Assembly (NCBI RefSeq): GCF_014205685.1
Contig: NZ_JACIIU010000014.1
Location: 18,893-82,892, forward strand
DNA from: Paenochrobactrum gallinarii
GTDB taxonomy: Bacteria > Pseudomonadota > Alphaproteobacteria > Rhizobiales > Rhizobiaceae
Reading direction: 5' to 3'
Length of the DNA: 64,000 nucleotides
Below are positions 28,465 to 38,243 of the stretch, in pieces. Each line of letters starts with the position of its first letter. Within the stretch, counting starts at the first letter, position 1. Made by a program: the position numbers and the translations under genes. The notes under the pieces were generated by a model. It worked only from the letters and a program-made list of their open reading frames with translations. It made no database searches and was not told the origin of the DNA.

Positions 28465-29855
28465 ACCAAACTAACAAAAAAAACGCCGGAAAAAAACGGA
28501 ATTTCAAACAGCATAATGACATGTTCGACCGTCCGGGTCTGGCAGCGCGTCTTTGTGCGCAGCGCCTGCTTGGCGCAGTCATTGAAAAAAACAGCTCGCT
28601 TGACGGCTTGACCGATAATAACTCCGGCAATGCACAATATCTGGCGCTGGAACCGCGTGACCGCTCGCTCGTGCGCGCGATCCTCGGCACATCTTTGCGC
28701 AATCGCGGCACGATTGAACAGACAATCCGCCGCTTGCTTGATCGCCCGCTGCCGGAAAATGCCCATTCGCTAAAACATCTTTTGCATGTGGCAACGGCTC
28801 AGATCCTTTATCTTTCAGTGCCGGATCACTCGGCAGTTGATTTGGCAGTCACGGCTGCGGACAATGACCCTCGCAACCGCAAATATGCAGGCCTCGTCAA
28901 CGCTATTTTGCGCCGCATTGTGCGTTCGAAAGAAAAAATACTGGCACATGCTGCCAAAACTGACCAAGCCGCCAATAATGTGCCGGCATGGTTCAATGAA
29001 ATGCTGATTGCTGCTTATGGCGAGGAAAAAGCTGCCAAGATTTTGCAAATGCAAACCTATGAGCCACCAATTGATCTCACGGTTAAAGGCGACCCGAAAC
29101 ATTGGGCAGAGGTGCTGAACGGCACTGTCTTGCCAAACGGTTCTGTACGTTTGGGCTCGTTTGAGGGCTCGCTCACTGATTTGCAAGGTTTTGAAGACGG
29201 CGAATGGTGGGTGCAGGATATGGCTGCGAGCCTGCCCGCCCGCCTCATGGGCGATTTAAAGGGCAAAAAGGTTGCCGATCTTTGCGCAGCACCTGGCGGT
29301 AAAACCGCTCAGCTGGCGCTTGCCGGTGCCGATGTCACCGCCCTTGACCTTTCCGCCAATCGTTTAAAAAGGCTGCAAGGCAATTTTGACCGTCTGAAGC
29401 TTCCTGTTAAAACACATCAAACCAACCTGATGGATTATGAGCCGGAAGAGCTTTTTGATGCCGTGCTTTTGGATGCCCCTTGCTCGTCCACCGGCACCGT
29501 GCGCCGCCATCCTGATGTGCCCTGGACAAAAACACCGGACGATCTGGCAAAGCTTGCAACTGTTCAGGCCAATCTGCTGGCGCGGGCTGTTGATTTCGTC
29601 AAACCGGGCGGTATTATCGTTTTCTCCAACTGCTCGCTTGATCCGAAAGAGGGTGAAGACGTCGCAAGAGCAGCGCTTAAAAATCCGGCACTGGAAGCCT
29701 GTCCGATCACACCACAAGATTGTGAAGGCATCGAAAACCTCATCATTGATGAAGGTTTTTTGCGCTCGACACCTGCGGATATGCCGCATGAAAATCCGCA
29801 ACTTGCAGGGATGGACGGTTTTTTTGCAGCCCGTTTTCGCAAAAAATCCACATAG
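28461..29855 (+). CDS. rsmB: 16S rRNA m5C967 methyltransferase, RsmB/Sun family
   Basis: SAM-dependent cytosine-C5 methyltransferase, 464 residues. A Lys-rich N terminus is followed by a NusB-like RNA-binding domain ([40 protein letters not shown]), then the Rossmann domain with [19 protein letters not shown], the motif IV cysteine in [18 protein letters not shown] (Cys341), and the catalytic Cys391 in [15 protein letters not shown] at 28461 is preferred over the GTG two codons earlier because AAGGA is then well spaced and the stop of htpX overlaps it. Confidence 0.92.
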   Translation: MNQTNKKNAGKKRNFKQHNDMFDRPGLAARLCAQRLLGAVIEKNSSLDGLTDNNSGNAQYLALEPRDRSLVRAILGTSLRNRGTIEQTIRRLLDRPLPENAHSLKHLLHVATAQILYLSVPDHSAVDLAVTAADNDPRNRKYAGLVNAILRRIVRSKEKILAHAAKTDQAANNVPAWFNEMLIAAYGEEKAAKILQMQTYEPPIDLTVKGDPKHWAEVLNGTVLPNGSVRLGSFEGSLTDLQGFEDGEWWVQDMAASLPARLMGDLKGKKVADLCAAPGGKTAQLALAGADVTALDLSANRLKRLQGNFDRLKLPVKTHQTNLMDYEPEELFDAVLLDAPCSSTGTVRRHPDVPWTKTPDDLAKLATVQANLLARAVDFVKPGGIIVFSNCSLDPKEGEDVARAALKNPALEACPITPQDCEGIENLIIDEGFLRSTPADMPHENPQLAGMDGFFAARFRKKST

Positions 29856-29970
29856 TCAGATATTAAATATCTGATATCCCAATGAATTGTGTGTTTTAAC
29901 CTATACAGCTCATAGCTGATATGGTTAACACTCGATTCACCATTCTTGTAGCATTATACACTTAGAAGAG

Positions 29971-29992
29971 AAGGCCAGTGATTTGGCCTTTT
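29971..29992 (+). terminator. Terminator-like stem-loop before the heparinase-family gene
   Basis: AAGGCCA (29971-29977) and TGGCCTT (29984-29990) form a 7-bp stem, then TT. It sits only 8 bases before the earliest start of the next gene. It may end the htpX-rsmB transcript or act as an attenuator. Confidence 0.55.
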
Positions 29993-30042
29993 GCTGACCG
30001 ATGACATATGATTCCGTAAATTCAGGCAAGGAGACCGGCCGC

Positions 30043-31758
30043 GTGACTGTCGCCCTCAGCGAAACCCCGCATTTATGGGGACTGGCTGCCGCACAAACAT
30101 GGCGGCGCTTCAGTCGTCGTTTGCGTATGGGGCCGCTTTATCGCTGGCGCTTTACCGGTTTTACTCCAGAGCGCATTTTAATTGCGCCGCCTGATTTGCG
30201 CGTTGCTGATCCGCAGCTTGCACAAGAATTTTACCACGGACGCTTTGCACTGGCCGGTCGCATGGTTGAAACGGGTGGCTTTTCGCCTTTTGCCGTTGAA
30301 CCGCCAACTCATGCGTGGGAAGCAGCACTGCACGGTTTTGGCTGGTTGCGCCATATGCGCAGCGCCGAAACCGATCTTGCCAGCGCCAATACACGCGCCC
30401 TTGTCGACGATTGGATCAAGCTGCATAGCAAGCGCATTCACGGCACGGCATGGGAGCCGGAAGTTACTGCGCAGCGCATTATCGCATGGCTTCAACATTC
30501 TAATCTTATTTTGGAAGGGGCGGAACTACCAGCCTATCGTAAATTCATGCGTTCACTGGCGACGCAAGTGCGTTATTTGCGCACTGTCGCAGCCGTGATG
30601 GATGATGGCGAAGAAAAGCTGCGTGCCCGCATTGCGCTTGCCTTTGCCTCTCTTGCCCTGCCAATGTCTCCGGCAACGGTGCGTTCTGCCAAACGCAATC
30701 TTGAATATGAGCTGAACCGGCAGATTTTACCCGATGGCGGCCATATTTCGCGCAATCCCGTCACCGTACTTGAATTGCTTGCTGACCTGCTGCCATTGCG
30801 CCAAACCTATGCCAATGGCACGGAAACACCACCCAAAGCGCTGATTGAAGCTGTCGAACGCATGCTTCCGGCTTTGCGTTTCTTCCGCCATCAGGATGGA
30901 AGCCTTGCACTTTTCAATGGTGTCGGGCCAACCTTGCCAGAGCGTATTATCTCTGTTTTGCGCCATGATGAAACCGCAGGCGCGCCGCTTACACATGCGC
31001 CTTATTCCGGCTATGAACGCTTATCGATGGGCTCCACCACGATCATTGCTGATACAGGTCTGCCGCCGCAGGTGACTGCATCGCGTGATGCCCATGCCGG
31101 TTGCTTATCATTTGAAATGTCCTCCGGTCGCCAGCGTTATATCGTCAATTCCGGCATTGACCGTTATGGCCCTGCCGAGTTCCGCCCGCTCGGACGCTCG
31201 ACCGCAGCGCACACCACTGCGACAATCAACGATACCTCATCTTGTCGTTTCAGCCTCAATTCCGGACTGTCCAGAATGCTGGGGACGCCGATCATTGCAG
31301 GGCCGACAAAAGTTCACCGTGAGCATATTGAAGAAATCGGCACGCAGGGTTTTCTGGCGCGACATGACGGCTATGCCCGCCTTTTCGGCATCCATCATGA
31401 ACGCCGCGTCTGCCTCTCGCACAGCGGCAGCATCATTCAAGGCTCCGACCGTTTTTATCGTGAAGACGGCAAACCGATGGGCGCGAAAACCCGCGATCAT
31501 ATTGCCGTGCGTTTTCACATTCACCCTTCCGTTCATGTTGAATTTAACGAAGACGGTTTGCTGGTGCTTTCTGCCGATCGCGATGACACATGGGCATTTT
31601 CCTGCTTTGAAATTGCACCGCAGCTGGAAGACTCAATCTTCTTTGCCGGTTTTCGCGGGCCTGTACGTAGCAAGCAAATTGTGCTGCATTTTTCCGGTTC
31701 CGAGCTGGAACAGATCAACTGGCAGCTGACACGCATAGCCCTTGGCAATTATGTTTGA
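30043..31758 (+). CDS. Heparinase II/III family protein
   Basis: A 571-residue protein of the heparinase II/III-like family conserved between rsmB and purH in Rhizobiales. The N-terminal alpha-helical toroid part includes FYHGRFALAGRMVE, HAWEAALHGFGWLRHMRSAE and HGTAWEPEVTAQRIIAWLQH. The C-terminal beta part includes YSGYERLSMGSTTIIAD, DAHAGCLSFEMSSGRQRYIV, STAAHTTATINDTSSCRF and FYREDGKPMGAKTRDHIAVR. No signal peptide is visible. GTG at 30043 with AAGGAG nine bases upstream is preferred; an ATG at 30001 would add 14 residues but has no ribosome site. True polysaccharide lyase activity is unproven for this branch; a role in glycan or envelope polymer turnover is inference. Confidence 0.85.
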   Translation: MTVALSETPHLWGLAAAQTWRRFSRRLRMGPLYRWRFTGFTPERILIAPPDLRVADPQLAQEFYHGRFALAGRMVETGGFSPFAVEPPTHAWEAALHGFGWLRHMRSAETDLASANTRALVDDWIKLHSKRIHGTAWEPEVTAQRIIAWLQHSNLILEGAELPAYRKFMRSLATQVRYLRTVAAVMDDGEEKLRARIALAFASLALPMSPATVRSAKRNLEYELNRQILPDGGHISRNPVTVLELLADLLPLRQTYANGTETPPKALIEAVERMLPALRFFRHQDGSLALFNGVGPTLPERIISVLRHDETAGAPLTHAPYSGYERLSMGSTTIIADTGLPPQVTASRDAHAGCLSFEMSSGRQRYIVNSGIDRYGPAEFRPLGRSTAAHTTATINDTSSCRFSLNSGLSRMLGTPIIAGPTKVHREHIEEIGTQGFLARHDGYARLFGIHHERRVCLSHSGSIIQGSDRFYREDGKPMGAKTRDHIAVRFHIHPSVHVEFNEDGLLVLSADRDDTWAFSCFEIAPQLEDSIFFAGFRGPVRSKQIVLHFSGSELEQINWQLTRIALGNYV

Positions 31759-31800
31759 GGCAAAACAGCCTCAAAAGCCTAAAATTCAAGCTTTTTGCTA

Positions 31801-31827
31801 TTAAAAGCCAAAAAATCCGGCTTTTAA
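31801..31827 (+). terminator. Stem-loop between heparinase-family gene and purH
   Basis: TTAAAAGCC (31801-31809) and GGCTTTTAA (31819-31827) are exact reverse complements. A T-run is built into the right arm. Probable terminator or attenuator ahead of purH. Confidence 0.5.
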
Positions 31828-31898
31828 GATAGGATTCATCCGCCCCTTGTGCTAACCCGCAGCCATCCCCTCCCGTTTCATCAACGAAGAGAATTTCC

Positions 31899-33515
31899 AT
31901 GGCTGTTAGTTCCAAACATATCCCTGCTCCTGATCTGTGTCAGGTGCGGCGCGCGCTGCTGTCTGTATCGGATAAAACCGGTCTTATCGAATTTGCTCAA
32001 GCTCTGCATGATCAGGGTGTTGAACTGCTGTCCACCGGTGGCACGGCAAAATCAATCGCCGCTGCCGGAATTCCGGTACGCGATGTTTCCGAAATCACTG
32101 GTTTTCCGGAAATCATGGATGGTCGCGTCAAGACATTGCATCCATCCGTGCATGGCGCCTTGCTTGCTGTGCGCAATGATCCGGAACATGTCAGCGCCAT
32201 GGAAGAACACAATATTCATGGCATCGATCTGGCTGTCATCAATCTCTATCCGTTTGAAGAAGTCCGCTATAAAGGCGGCGACTATGACACAACGGTTGAG
32301 AATATCGACATCGGCGGCCCTGCAATGATCCGTGCTTCGGCAAAGAACCACGCCTATGTGGCAACGGTTGTTGATCCGGAAGATTACGCGCTTGTGGTTG
32401 CTGAGCTGAAGCAAAACAGCGGCTCATTGCCTTACGCATTCCGCCAGCAGCTTGCAGCCAAGGCATTTTCGCGCACTGCCGCTTATGATGCAGCCATTTC
32501 CGGCTGGTTTGCTGAAAGCCTCAACCAAGAAGCTCCAAAATGGCGCTCGGTTGCAGGTACTTTGCATTCTGTTATGCGTTATGGCGAAAACCCGCATCAG
32601 AAAGCCGGCTTCTACCTGACTGGCGAAAACCGCGCCGGTGTTGCCACCGCAACGCAGCTTCAGGGCAAACAGCTTTCTTATAACAATATCAACGACACCG
32701 ATGCAGCTTTTGAGCTCGTTGCTGAGTTTGACCCGGCCCGCACCAGTGCGGTGGCCATTATCAAACACGCCAATCCATGCGGTGTTGCAGAAGGCAACAG
32801 CATTAAGGATGCTTACCTTAAAGCTTTAGCTTGCGATCCGGTTTCAGCCTTCGGTGGTATTGTTGCTCTCAACAAAACTCTGGATGCAGAAGCAGCCGAG
32901 GAAATTGTCAAAATCTTCACTGAAGTGATCATTGCACCAGATGCAACCGAAGAAGCGCAAGCGATCGTTGCAGCCAAGAAAAACCTGCGCCTGCTCACCA
33001 CCGGTGGCTTGCCTGATCCGCGCGCAGAAGGCGTTTCGGCCAAAACCGTTGCTGGCGGCTTGCTGATCCAGTCACGCGACAACGGCAATATTGATGATCT
33101 CGATCTGAAAGTTGTCACCAAGCGCGCGCCAACCGACGCTGAAATGAACGATCTGAAATTCGCGTTCCGCGTTGCCAAGCACGTTAAATCCAACGCAATC
33201 GTCTATGTTAAAGACAGTGCAACTGTTGGTGTTGGTGCAGGTCAGATGAGCCGCGTGGATTCTGCCCGCATTGCAGCGCGCAAGGCAGAAGATGCAGCCG
33301 AAACAGCTAACTTAGATGCGCCACTCACTAAGGGTTCAGTTGTTGCATCCGATGCGTTCTTCCCGTTTGCAGACGGTCTGCTCTCTGCCATTGAAGCTGG
33401 TGCGACCGCTGTTATCCAGCCGGGCGGCTCCATGCGCGATGATGAAGTGATCGCTGCGGCTGATGAACATGGCATTGCCATGGTGATGACCGGCATGCGC
33501 CACTTCCGCCACTAA
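31899..33515 (+). CDS. purH: Bifunctional AICAR transformylase/IMP cyclohydrolase
   Basis: Catalyses the last two steps of IMP synthesis: formyl transfer to AICAR and ring closure. The 538-residue product is full length. The N-terminal MGS-like cyclohydrolase domain has [29 protein letters not shown] and [13 protein letters not shown]; the C-terminal transformylase domain has [27 protein letters not shown] (Lys-His-Ala-Asn-Pro-Cys-Gly) and [10 protein letters not shown]. It lies downstream of the heparinase-family gene with its own leader and a strong terminator. Confidence 0.97.
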   Translation: MAVSSKHIPAPDLCQVRRALLSVSDKTGLIEFAQALHDQGVELLSTGGTAKSIAAAGIPVRDVSEITGFPEIMDGRVKTLHPSVHGALLAVRNDPEHVSAMEEHNIHGIDLAVINLYPFEEVRYKGGDYDTTVENIDIGGPAMIRASAKNHAYVATVVDPEDYALVVAELKQNSGSLPYAFRQQLAAKAFSRTAAYDAAISGWFAESLNQEAPKWRSVAGTLHSVMRYGENPHQKAGFYLTGENRAGVATATQLQGKQLSYNNINDTDAAFELVAEFDPARTSAVAIIKHANPCGVAEGNSIKDAYLKALACDPVSAFGGIVALNKTLDAEAAEEIVKIFTEVIIAPDATEEAQAIVAAKKNLRLLTTGGLPDPRAEGVSAKTVAGGLLIQSRDNGNIDDLDLKVVTKRAPTDAEMNDLKFAFRVAKHVKSNAIVYVKDSATVGVGAGQMSRVDSARIAARKAEDAAETANLDAPLTKGSVVASDAFFPFADGLLSAIEAGATAVIQPGGSMRDDEVIAAADEHGIAMVMTGMRHFRH

Positions 33516-33540
33516 ACATTGCGGATAATGTAAAATTAAA

Positions 33541-33571
33541 AAACCGCCGGAGATAATCCGGCGGTTTTTTT
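33541..33571 (+). terminator. Rho-independent terminator of purH
   Basis: AAACCGCCGG (33541-33550) and CCGGCGGTTT (33558-33567) with a 7-base loop and a run of seven T. Confidence 0.93.
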
Positions 33572-33607
33572 ATGAGCATTTCCGGCAAAAACAGGAAGTA
33601 AAAAACA

Positions 33608-35005
33608 TCACACTTTTGCCGCTGGATAAGGTGTTCTGGCGATCAATAGTAATCCAGCGATAAAGAACAATAATAACACCGCCATACCGAGACGCGGTGA
33701 GCCAAGCGCCATCGTCACTGTCGCCACCATGAAAGGCGCCACAAAACTAGTGGCACGTCCGGCCAATGCGTAAATGCCGAAATAGCGCCCTGCTTCTTCC
33801 GGTTTGACACTACATGCAAACCATGAACGCGATGAAGCCTGCACAGGACCAAAGGCAAAACCAATCAGCAAACCATAAACCAGATAGGCACGCTCAGCGC
33901 CGGTGGCAAACAGCCCTTCTCCATCCAGACCAAATGTCAAAACTCCGAATAAAGTATAGTCAGTTCCGGTTGAAATAATCCCAACGGTCGCAATCAGCAA
34001 CAAAATAAGAGACACAATAACAATTGGTTTCGAGCCGAAAAGCGCATCACATCGGCTGGCAATTAAACAGCCGAAAATCGCCACTACATTGAGAATAATG
34101 CCAAAAATCCCGACTTCCGTAATCGTCCAGCCAAACATCGCAGCAGCAAAACCACCACCTAGTGCCAGTAACGCGTTGACGCCATCTTGATAAATCATTC
34201 GCGCGATTAAAAAACGCATAATACCGGAGCGCTGGCGAACTTCATGCAATGTCGCTTTTAACTCACTTAAACCCGACCGGATTGCAGGCATCAAGCGTGA
34301 TGCTTTCGGTGCATCAGGCGTGAAGAAAAACATTGGCAGGATGAAGACAAAATACCACAAGGCACTTAATGGCCCCGTAATACGGGCATCTTCACCAGTC
34401 AGCGGATCAAGTCCCCACAAAGGCTTGATACCGATCAGCGTAGTGCCGGTTTCGGGCGATGCCGCCAGACATGTGACTACGAAAATCAGCATAATCATGC
34501 CACCTAAATAGCCAAGCCCCCATGCAATATTGGAAATGCGGCCAATGTCCTCGCGCTTTACCAAGCGCGGCATCATCGAGTCATTAAAAACAATAGAAAA
34601 CTCTGCCGCGACGGAGGCAAGGGCAAAAAAGATCAGCACCACCACAAGCGACGAGCCGGGAGCCGCGAACCACAGCATTGCCAGACTGATAATTTTAACG
34701 GCGGAAAAAAAGCTGATCCATGGTTTACGCGCACCCGTTTTATCAGCAACCGCGCCCAAAACAGGCGACAAAATAGCAATGATAAATCCGGCTATTGCCA
34801 CCCCATAGCCCCATGCCGCCTGGCCTTGTGCCGGATCTTCCGCCATGCGGGCAATGAAATAAGGGCCGAAAATAAAAGTAGTCACAACTGTGAAAAACGG
34901 CTGTGCTGCCCAATCGAACAACATCCAGCCCAAAATGCCGCGTTTTGGCGTCGCTATAGCGCGTGGCGCGGCCTGTTCCAACTCAACCAAAAAAATTCCT
35001 AACAT
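33608..35005 (-). CDS. MFS transporter, Atg22-like family
   Basis: A 12-helix major-facilitator-type membrane protein of 465 residues. LGWMLFDWAAQPFFTVVTTF in the first helix, the DWA motif and ARMAEDPAQGQAAWGYG resemble the Atg22/UMF1-like group found in many bacteria. Further features are GAVADKTGARKPWISFF (cytoplasmic loop motif) and PRLVKREDIGRISNIAWGLG. The ATG at 35005 is possible, but a TTG six codons later (after AGGA) giving MVELEQAAPRAI is also plausible. Substrate unknown. Converges with purH. Confidence 0.85.
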   Translation of the reverse strand: MLGIFLVELEQAAPRAIATPKRGILGWMLFDWAAQPFFTVVTTFIFGPYFIARMAEDPAQGQAAWGYGVAIAGFIIAILSPVLGAVADKTGARKPWISFFSAVKIISLAMLWFAAPGSSLVVVLIFFALASVAAEFSIVFNDSMMPRLVKREDIGRISNIAWGLGYLGGMIMLIFVVTCLAASPETGTTLIGIKPLWGLDPLTGEDARITGPLSALWYFVFILPMFFFTPDAPKASRLMPAIRSGLSELKATLHEVRQRSGIMRFLIARMIYQDGVNALLALGGGFAAAMFGWTITEVGIFGIILNVVAIFGCLIASRCDALFGSKPIVIVSLILLLIATVGIISTGTDYTLFGVLTFGLDGEGLFATGAERAYLVYGLLIGFAFGPVQASSRSWFACSVKPEEAGRYFGIYALAGRATSFVAPFMVATVTMALGSPRLGMAVLLLFFIAGLLLIARTPYPAAKV

Positions 35006-35044
35006 GTTTTTCGGCTGAGCCGGACAATCTTGTCATTACAAGTC

Positions 35045-35692
35045 TTACAATTCGACCAGCTTATCTTCCAGCTCGTTTTCACTGTTTCCATCATCCGGAA
35101 AATGTTTTTTCAGCAATTGGCCTGAAAGGGCAATCGCCTCCACGAAACCATCGCTTAATCTATCGTGTTTGGCGTGGTTCATCAAAACGCCAACAATAGA
35201 ATTCCACTCTTCCTGCTCCACCTTCGCATGAATACCGGCATCGGCAACCACTTCTGCATAATGTTCAGCCAAGGAAACAAACAGTAATATGCCGGTACGC
35301 TGTGAAGTCAGATGCACATTACGCGCTAAAAACTGCTGCATCGCATTGAGATGCGCGCGCTTATAAAGAATGCGGCGTGGCACTAACAAAACCCGTAAAC
35401 CGGGCAAAAACCACAACAGCAACATCGCGCAAGTGAATGCGCCCAGAATTGCCAAACCAAAGCGCGGTAAAGCAATATCAAACCAATAATAATGCGCCAA
35501 AAAGGCCATGACCACAGCGCTTAACAAAATACCGCAGGTAAATACAAAGCCCGCAGCGAAAAAATAATCATCACTGCGACGTGCCAGCACGGCATAAATT
35601 TCCCCATTCGTGCCTTTTTCCGCTTCAGCAATGGCTGCGCTGATCCGCTTATGGCCGGTATTGTCAATTTGATGATGTGTTTGATTGCTCAT
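35045..35692 (-). CDS. TPM-domain membrane protein
   Basis: A 215-residue protein with a TPM-type domain that recurs with LemA and YgcG-like proteins. It begins MSNQTHHQIDNTGHKRISAA, then EAEKGTNGEIYAVLARRSDD, two adjacent membrane helices (FAAGFVFTCGILLSAVVMAF and FGLAILGAFTCAMLLLWFL), and the C-terminal half RTGILLFVSLAEHYAEVVAD, DRLSDGFVEAIALSGQLLKKHFPD. The frame remains open upstream into the Gly-rich coding part of the neighbouring gene; the start at 35692 is chosen from family similarity. Last gene of lemA-TPM-TPM. Function unknown; envelope stress or membrane quality control is suspected from family context. Confidence 0.85.
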   Translation of the reverse strand: MSNQTHHQIDNTGHKRISAAIAEAEKGTNGEIYAVLARRSDDYFFAAGFVFTCGILLSAVVMAFLAHYYWFDIALPRFGLAILGAFTCAMLLLWFLPGLRVLLVPRRILYKRAHLNAMQQFLARNVHLTSQRTGILLFVSLAEHYAEVVADAGIHAKVEQEEWNSIVGVLMNHAKHDRLSDGFVEAIALSGQLLKKHFPDDGNSENELEDKLVEL

Positions 35693-35705
35693 GAAAACTG
35701 ATCCG

Positions 35706-36584
35706 TCACCAACTGCCCGAAGCGCCGCCGCCGCCCGATGATCCGCCACCACCGGAAAAACCACCACCGCCACTGCCGCCGCCGAAGCCTCCACCAAAAC
35801 CACCGCTGCGACCTGAACGGCCGCCACCGGATCCGCCCTGCGAGCGCATATCGAAGGTCATACCCAACCAGACATAACGACCAGGGGCAATTTTCTGCCC
35901 GAAAATCGGCACCAAAACCGCCATGCCGAAACCGCCGAAAAATATACTGATCCAGAAAATCAGGAAGACGACTTCAACCCAGTCAACATTATCTGTTGTG
36001 CTTTTCGCGTTGCGTTTGGCACGCGCTTGCAATTCGGCACCATCTCCGGAAAGAACAGCAATGATGCCTTCAACACCTTTGTCGATACCGCCGGAATAAT
36101 CGCCATCGCGGAAGGCCGGCAAGATAATCGTTTGAATAATGACGCTTGAAAGCGCATCGGTCATAATCCCTTCAAGCCCGTAGCCGACTTCAAGCCGCAC
36201 TTTGCGATCATTGGGTGCAACCACCAGCAAAAGGCCGTTATTTTCTTGCTTTTGCCCCAGTGACCAAGCCCTAAACAACTGATTTGAATAGGTTTCGATA
36301 TCGGCGCCTTTGAGGCTTGGAACCGTGACCACCACTACCTGATCGGATGATGTCTTTTCAAAATCAGCAAGTTTTGCAACAAGCCGGGCGCGCGTTTGCG
36401 GGTCAATCACATTAGCCGCATCGACCACGCGTCCTGTGAGCATAAGTTCAGGTGAAGAACTTGCCTGTGCCCATGCAGCCGTTGCGTTTACACAAAACGC
36501 GCTCCAGACAAGCAGCAGCAACAGGCCAGATAAACTGGCCAGTTGGCTTAGCCGTTGACGAAATATGGTGCATGAAGCAGTCAT
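35706..36584 (-). CDS. TPM-domain protein with Gly-rich tail (YgcG-like)
   Basis: A 292-residue secreted/membrane protein. The N-terminal signal sequence (LSGLLLLLVWSAFCVNATAAWA) is followed by the TPM domain (LTGRVVDAANVIDPQTRARL, DQVVVVTVPSLKGADIETYS, NNGLLLVVAPNDRKVRLEVG, YGLEGIMTDALS), a membrane helix (VVFLIFWISIFFGGFGMAVL) and a low-complexity Gly/Ser tail ending GGASGSW. This layout is standard for YgcG-like partners of LemA. It lies 13 bases before the second TPM gene. Confidence 0.9.
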   Translation of the reverse strand: MTASCTIFRQRLSQLASLSGLLLLLVWSAFCVNATAAWAQASSSPELMLTGRVVDAANVIDPQTRARLVAKLADFEKTSSDQVVVVTVPSLKGADIETYSNQLFRAWSLGQKQENNGLLLVVAPNDRKVRLEVGYGLEGIMTDALSSVIIQTIILPAFRDGDYSGGIDKGVEGIIAVLSGDGAELQARAKRNAKSTTDNVDWVEVVFLIFWISIFFGGFGMAVLVPIFGQKIAPGRYVWLGMTFDMRSQGGSGGGRSGRSGGFGGGFGGGSGGGGFSGGGGSSGGGGASGSW

Positions 36585-36620
36585 TCAACGATCACCCGTC
36601 ATTCACGCAGTCACCAAAAA

Positions 36621-37241
36621 TCAGAAATTGACCTTTGGTGCCTGCTGGCTGGCAGCATCAATGCTGAAAGTCGGCATTGGTTCACTATCGCGGAACCAGA
36701 ACATCTTCCACAGCATGGTCGGCATGGTTTTTAAGCCAGTATTATAAACGCGAACCGCTTCAATATAATCACGGCGTGCAACAGCAATCCGGTTTTCTGT
36801 GCCTTCCAGCTGTGACTGCAAAGCCAGGAAATTCTGATTGGCTTTCAGATCAGGATATCTTTCAACCACAACCATCAAGCGCGACAATGCACTGCTCAAA
36901 TTGGCCTGATTGTCCTGAAACTGTTTAAACATTTCAGGATTATTGAGCATTTCAGGGCTCAATTGCACAGTTGTTGCTTTCGAGCGGGCTTCAATCACTG
37001 CGGTCAGTGTTTCCTGCTCATGCGCCGCATAGCCCTTGACGGTTTCCACCAGATTCGGGATCAGGTCGGTACGGCGTTGATACTGGTTCAGCACCTCGCT
37101 CCACGCGGCCTTGGCCTTTTCTTCATTGGTTGGAATCGTGTTGAAACCGCAAGCGGACAATAAGGGCATTAAAATCGCAAGGCCGAGAAACAAAGCCAAA
37201 CGGGAAAATCGGGAACGGGACGCAGTCATCGCAGTGGACAT
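36621..37241 (-). CDS. LemA-family lipoprotein
   Basis: LemA-family protein of 206 residues. An N-terminal signal sequence with a lipobox LLSAC at about residue 31 is followed by the LemA helical domain: EEKAKAAWSEVLNQYQRRTD, LIPNLVETVKGYAAHEQETL, and VVERYPDLKANQNFLALQSQ, all strongly conserved in the family. It heads the lemA-TPM-TPM cluster on the minus strand. Molecular function is not established. Confidence 0.93.
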   Translation of the reverse strand: MSTAMTASRSRFSRLALFLGLAILMPLLSACGFNTIPTNEEKAKAAWSEVLNQYQRRTDLIPNLVETVKGYAAHEQETLTAVIEARSKATTVQLSPEMLNNPEMFKQFQDNQANLSSALSRLMVVVERYPDLKANQNFLALQSQLEGTENRIAVARRDYIEAVRVYNTGLKTMPTMLWKMFWFRDSEPMPTFSIDAASQQAPKVNF

Positions 37242-37340
37242 CTATATCTCCTGATAAAGCGCTTGTTTTATCAACCAATAACAAAATTAATCCGGTTCAG
37301 TATTCAAGCTATAGGACATTGAGTTTAAACTGAAAAGCGC

Positions 37341-37371
37341 AAAAGAAAAGCGGCAGATAATCTGCCGCTTT
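37341..37371 (-). terminator. Terminator downstream of rpsP
   Basis: An 11-bp perfect stem (AAAGCGGCAGA at 37347-37357 with TCTGCCGCTTT at 37361-37371) around the loop TAA; on the minus strand it is followed by TTTTCTTTT. It ends the ffh-chorismate mutase-rpsP unit. Confidence 0.85.
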
Positions 37372-37449
37372 CATATTCTTCATGCAAATCTGTATAAAAG
37401 ATCAGGCTTTATGCAAAATATCGCTCTGAGCCACGATCCTTGTTACAAA

Positions 37450-37854
37450 TTATTCGCTTGCAGCTTCTTCAGCTGGTGCGGCTGCTGCTGCAGCTGCTTC
37501 AGCGGCCTTTGCAGCAGCTTCTTCTTCAGCCTGCTTAGCCATTGCCAAACGTTCCTGAGCTTTTTTGCCTGGAAGACCCTTGGTTGGGTTGTTGCGGGTA
37601 TCACGCTTGGAAACACCAGCCTGATCCAAGAAGCGCAGTACGCGGTCGGTTGCCTGTGCACCGTGACCGAGCCAATGAGCAGCGCGTTCGCCGTCAACTT
37701 TAACGCGTTCAGCGTCTTTAGCAAGCATCGGGTTCCATGAACCGATGATTTCGAGGAAACGACCGTCGCGCGGGCTGCGTGCATCTGCAACTACGATGTG
37801 GTAGTAAGGACGCTTTTTAGAACCGGCACGTGCCAAACGAATTTTAAGGGACAT
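37450..37854 (-). CDS. rpsP: 30S ribosomal protein S16
   Basis: Ribosomal protein S16, 134 residues. The core runs [54 protein letters not shown]-terminal extension rich in Ala and Glu ([20 protein letters not shown]) is longer than in enterobacteria but usual in Rhizobiales. Third in the ffh-chorismate mutase-rpsP order. Confidence 0.97.
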   Translation of the reverse strand: MSLKIRLARAGSKKRPYYHIVVADARSPRDGRFLEIIGSWNPMLAKDAERVKVDGERAAHWLGHGAQATDRVLRFLDQAGVSKRDTRNNPTKGLPGKKAQERLAMAKQAEEEAAAKAAEAAAAAAAPAEEAASE

Positions 37855-37929
37855 AGTTTTTTTTCCTTAGAGTAAATAAGAGATCTGACCGTCAGGACAG
37901 AACAATGTTATGCTACGGTTAGCAGCAGT

Positions 37930-38241
37930 TTAGTTTTCACCGTGGTTAGCGGCGGTATGTTCATGATGCCGAATAACTTCTTTCACGATGAAGTTGAGAA
38001 ATTTTTCAGCAAAATCGGGATCAAGGTTTGAATCTTGTGCAAGCGCACGAAGACGCGCCACCTGACGCTTTTCACGTTCAGGGTCGGCAGCGGCCAGCCC
38101 CTGTTCAGCTTTCAAAATGCCGACGGCTTTGGTGCAGCGAAAACGCTCGGCCAGCATATGAATAAGGGCTGCATCAATATTATCGATTGAGCCACGCAGT
38201 GCGAGTAACTCAGCAGGAGTTGTATTTGCTTCGCTCATCAT
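37930..38241 (-). CDS. Chorismate mutase, AroQ class
   Basis: A monofunctional all-helical chorismate mutase (about 103 residues) converting chorismate to prephenate. It has LLALRGSIDNIDAALIHMLA, ERFRCTKAVGILKAEQGLAA (with the Arg and Lys expected in the active site) and PEREKRQVARLRALA, then FAEKFLNFIVKEVIRHH. The first codon is uncertain: GTG at 38247 or ATG at 38241/38238; the GTG would overlap the ffh stop. It lies between ffh and rpsP, a conserved alphaproteobacterial position. Confidence 0.9.
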   Translation of the reverse strand: MMSEANTTPAELLALRGSIDNIDAALIHMLAERFRCTKAVGILKAEQGLAAADPEREKRQVARLRALAQDSNLDPDFAEKFLNFIVKEVIRHHEHTAANHGEN

Positions 38242-38243
38242 AC

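Noticed and set aside
35693..35827. N-terminal extension of the second TPM gene, rich in Ala and Val
   Set aside because: It is the shifted-frame reading of the Gly/Ser-rich tail of the neighbouring TPM gene; the family start MSNQTHHQ lies at 35692.
35706..35860. Gly/Ser repeat as a possible recombination hotspot
   Set aside because: It is the ordinary low-complexity tail seen in YgcG-like TPM proteins.
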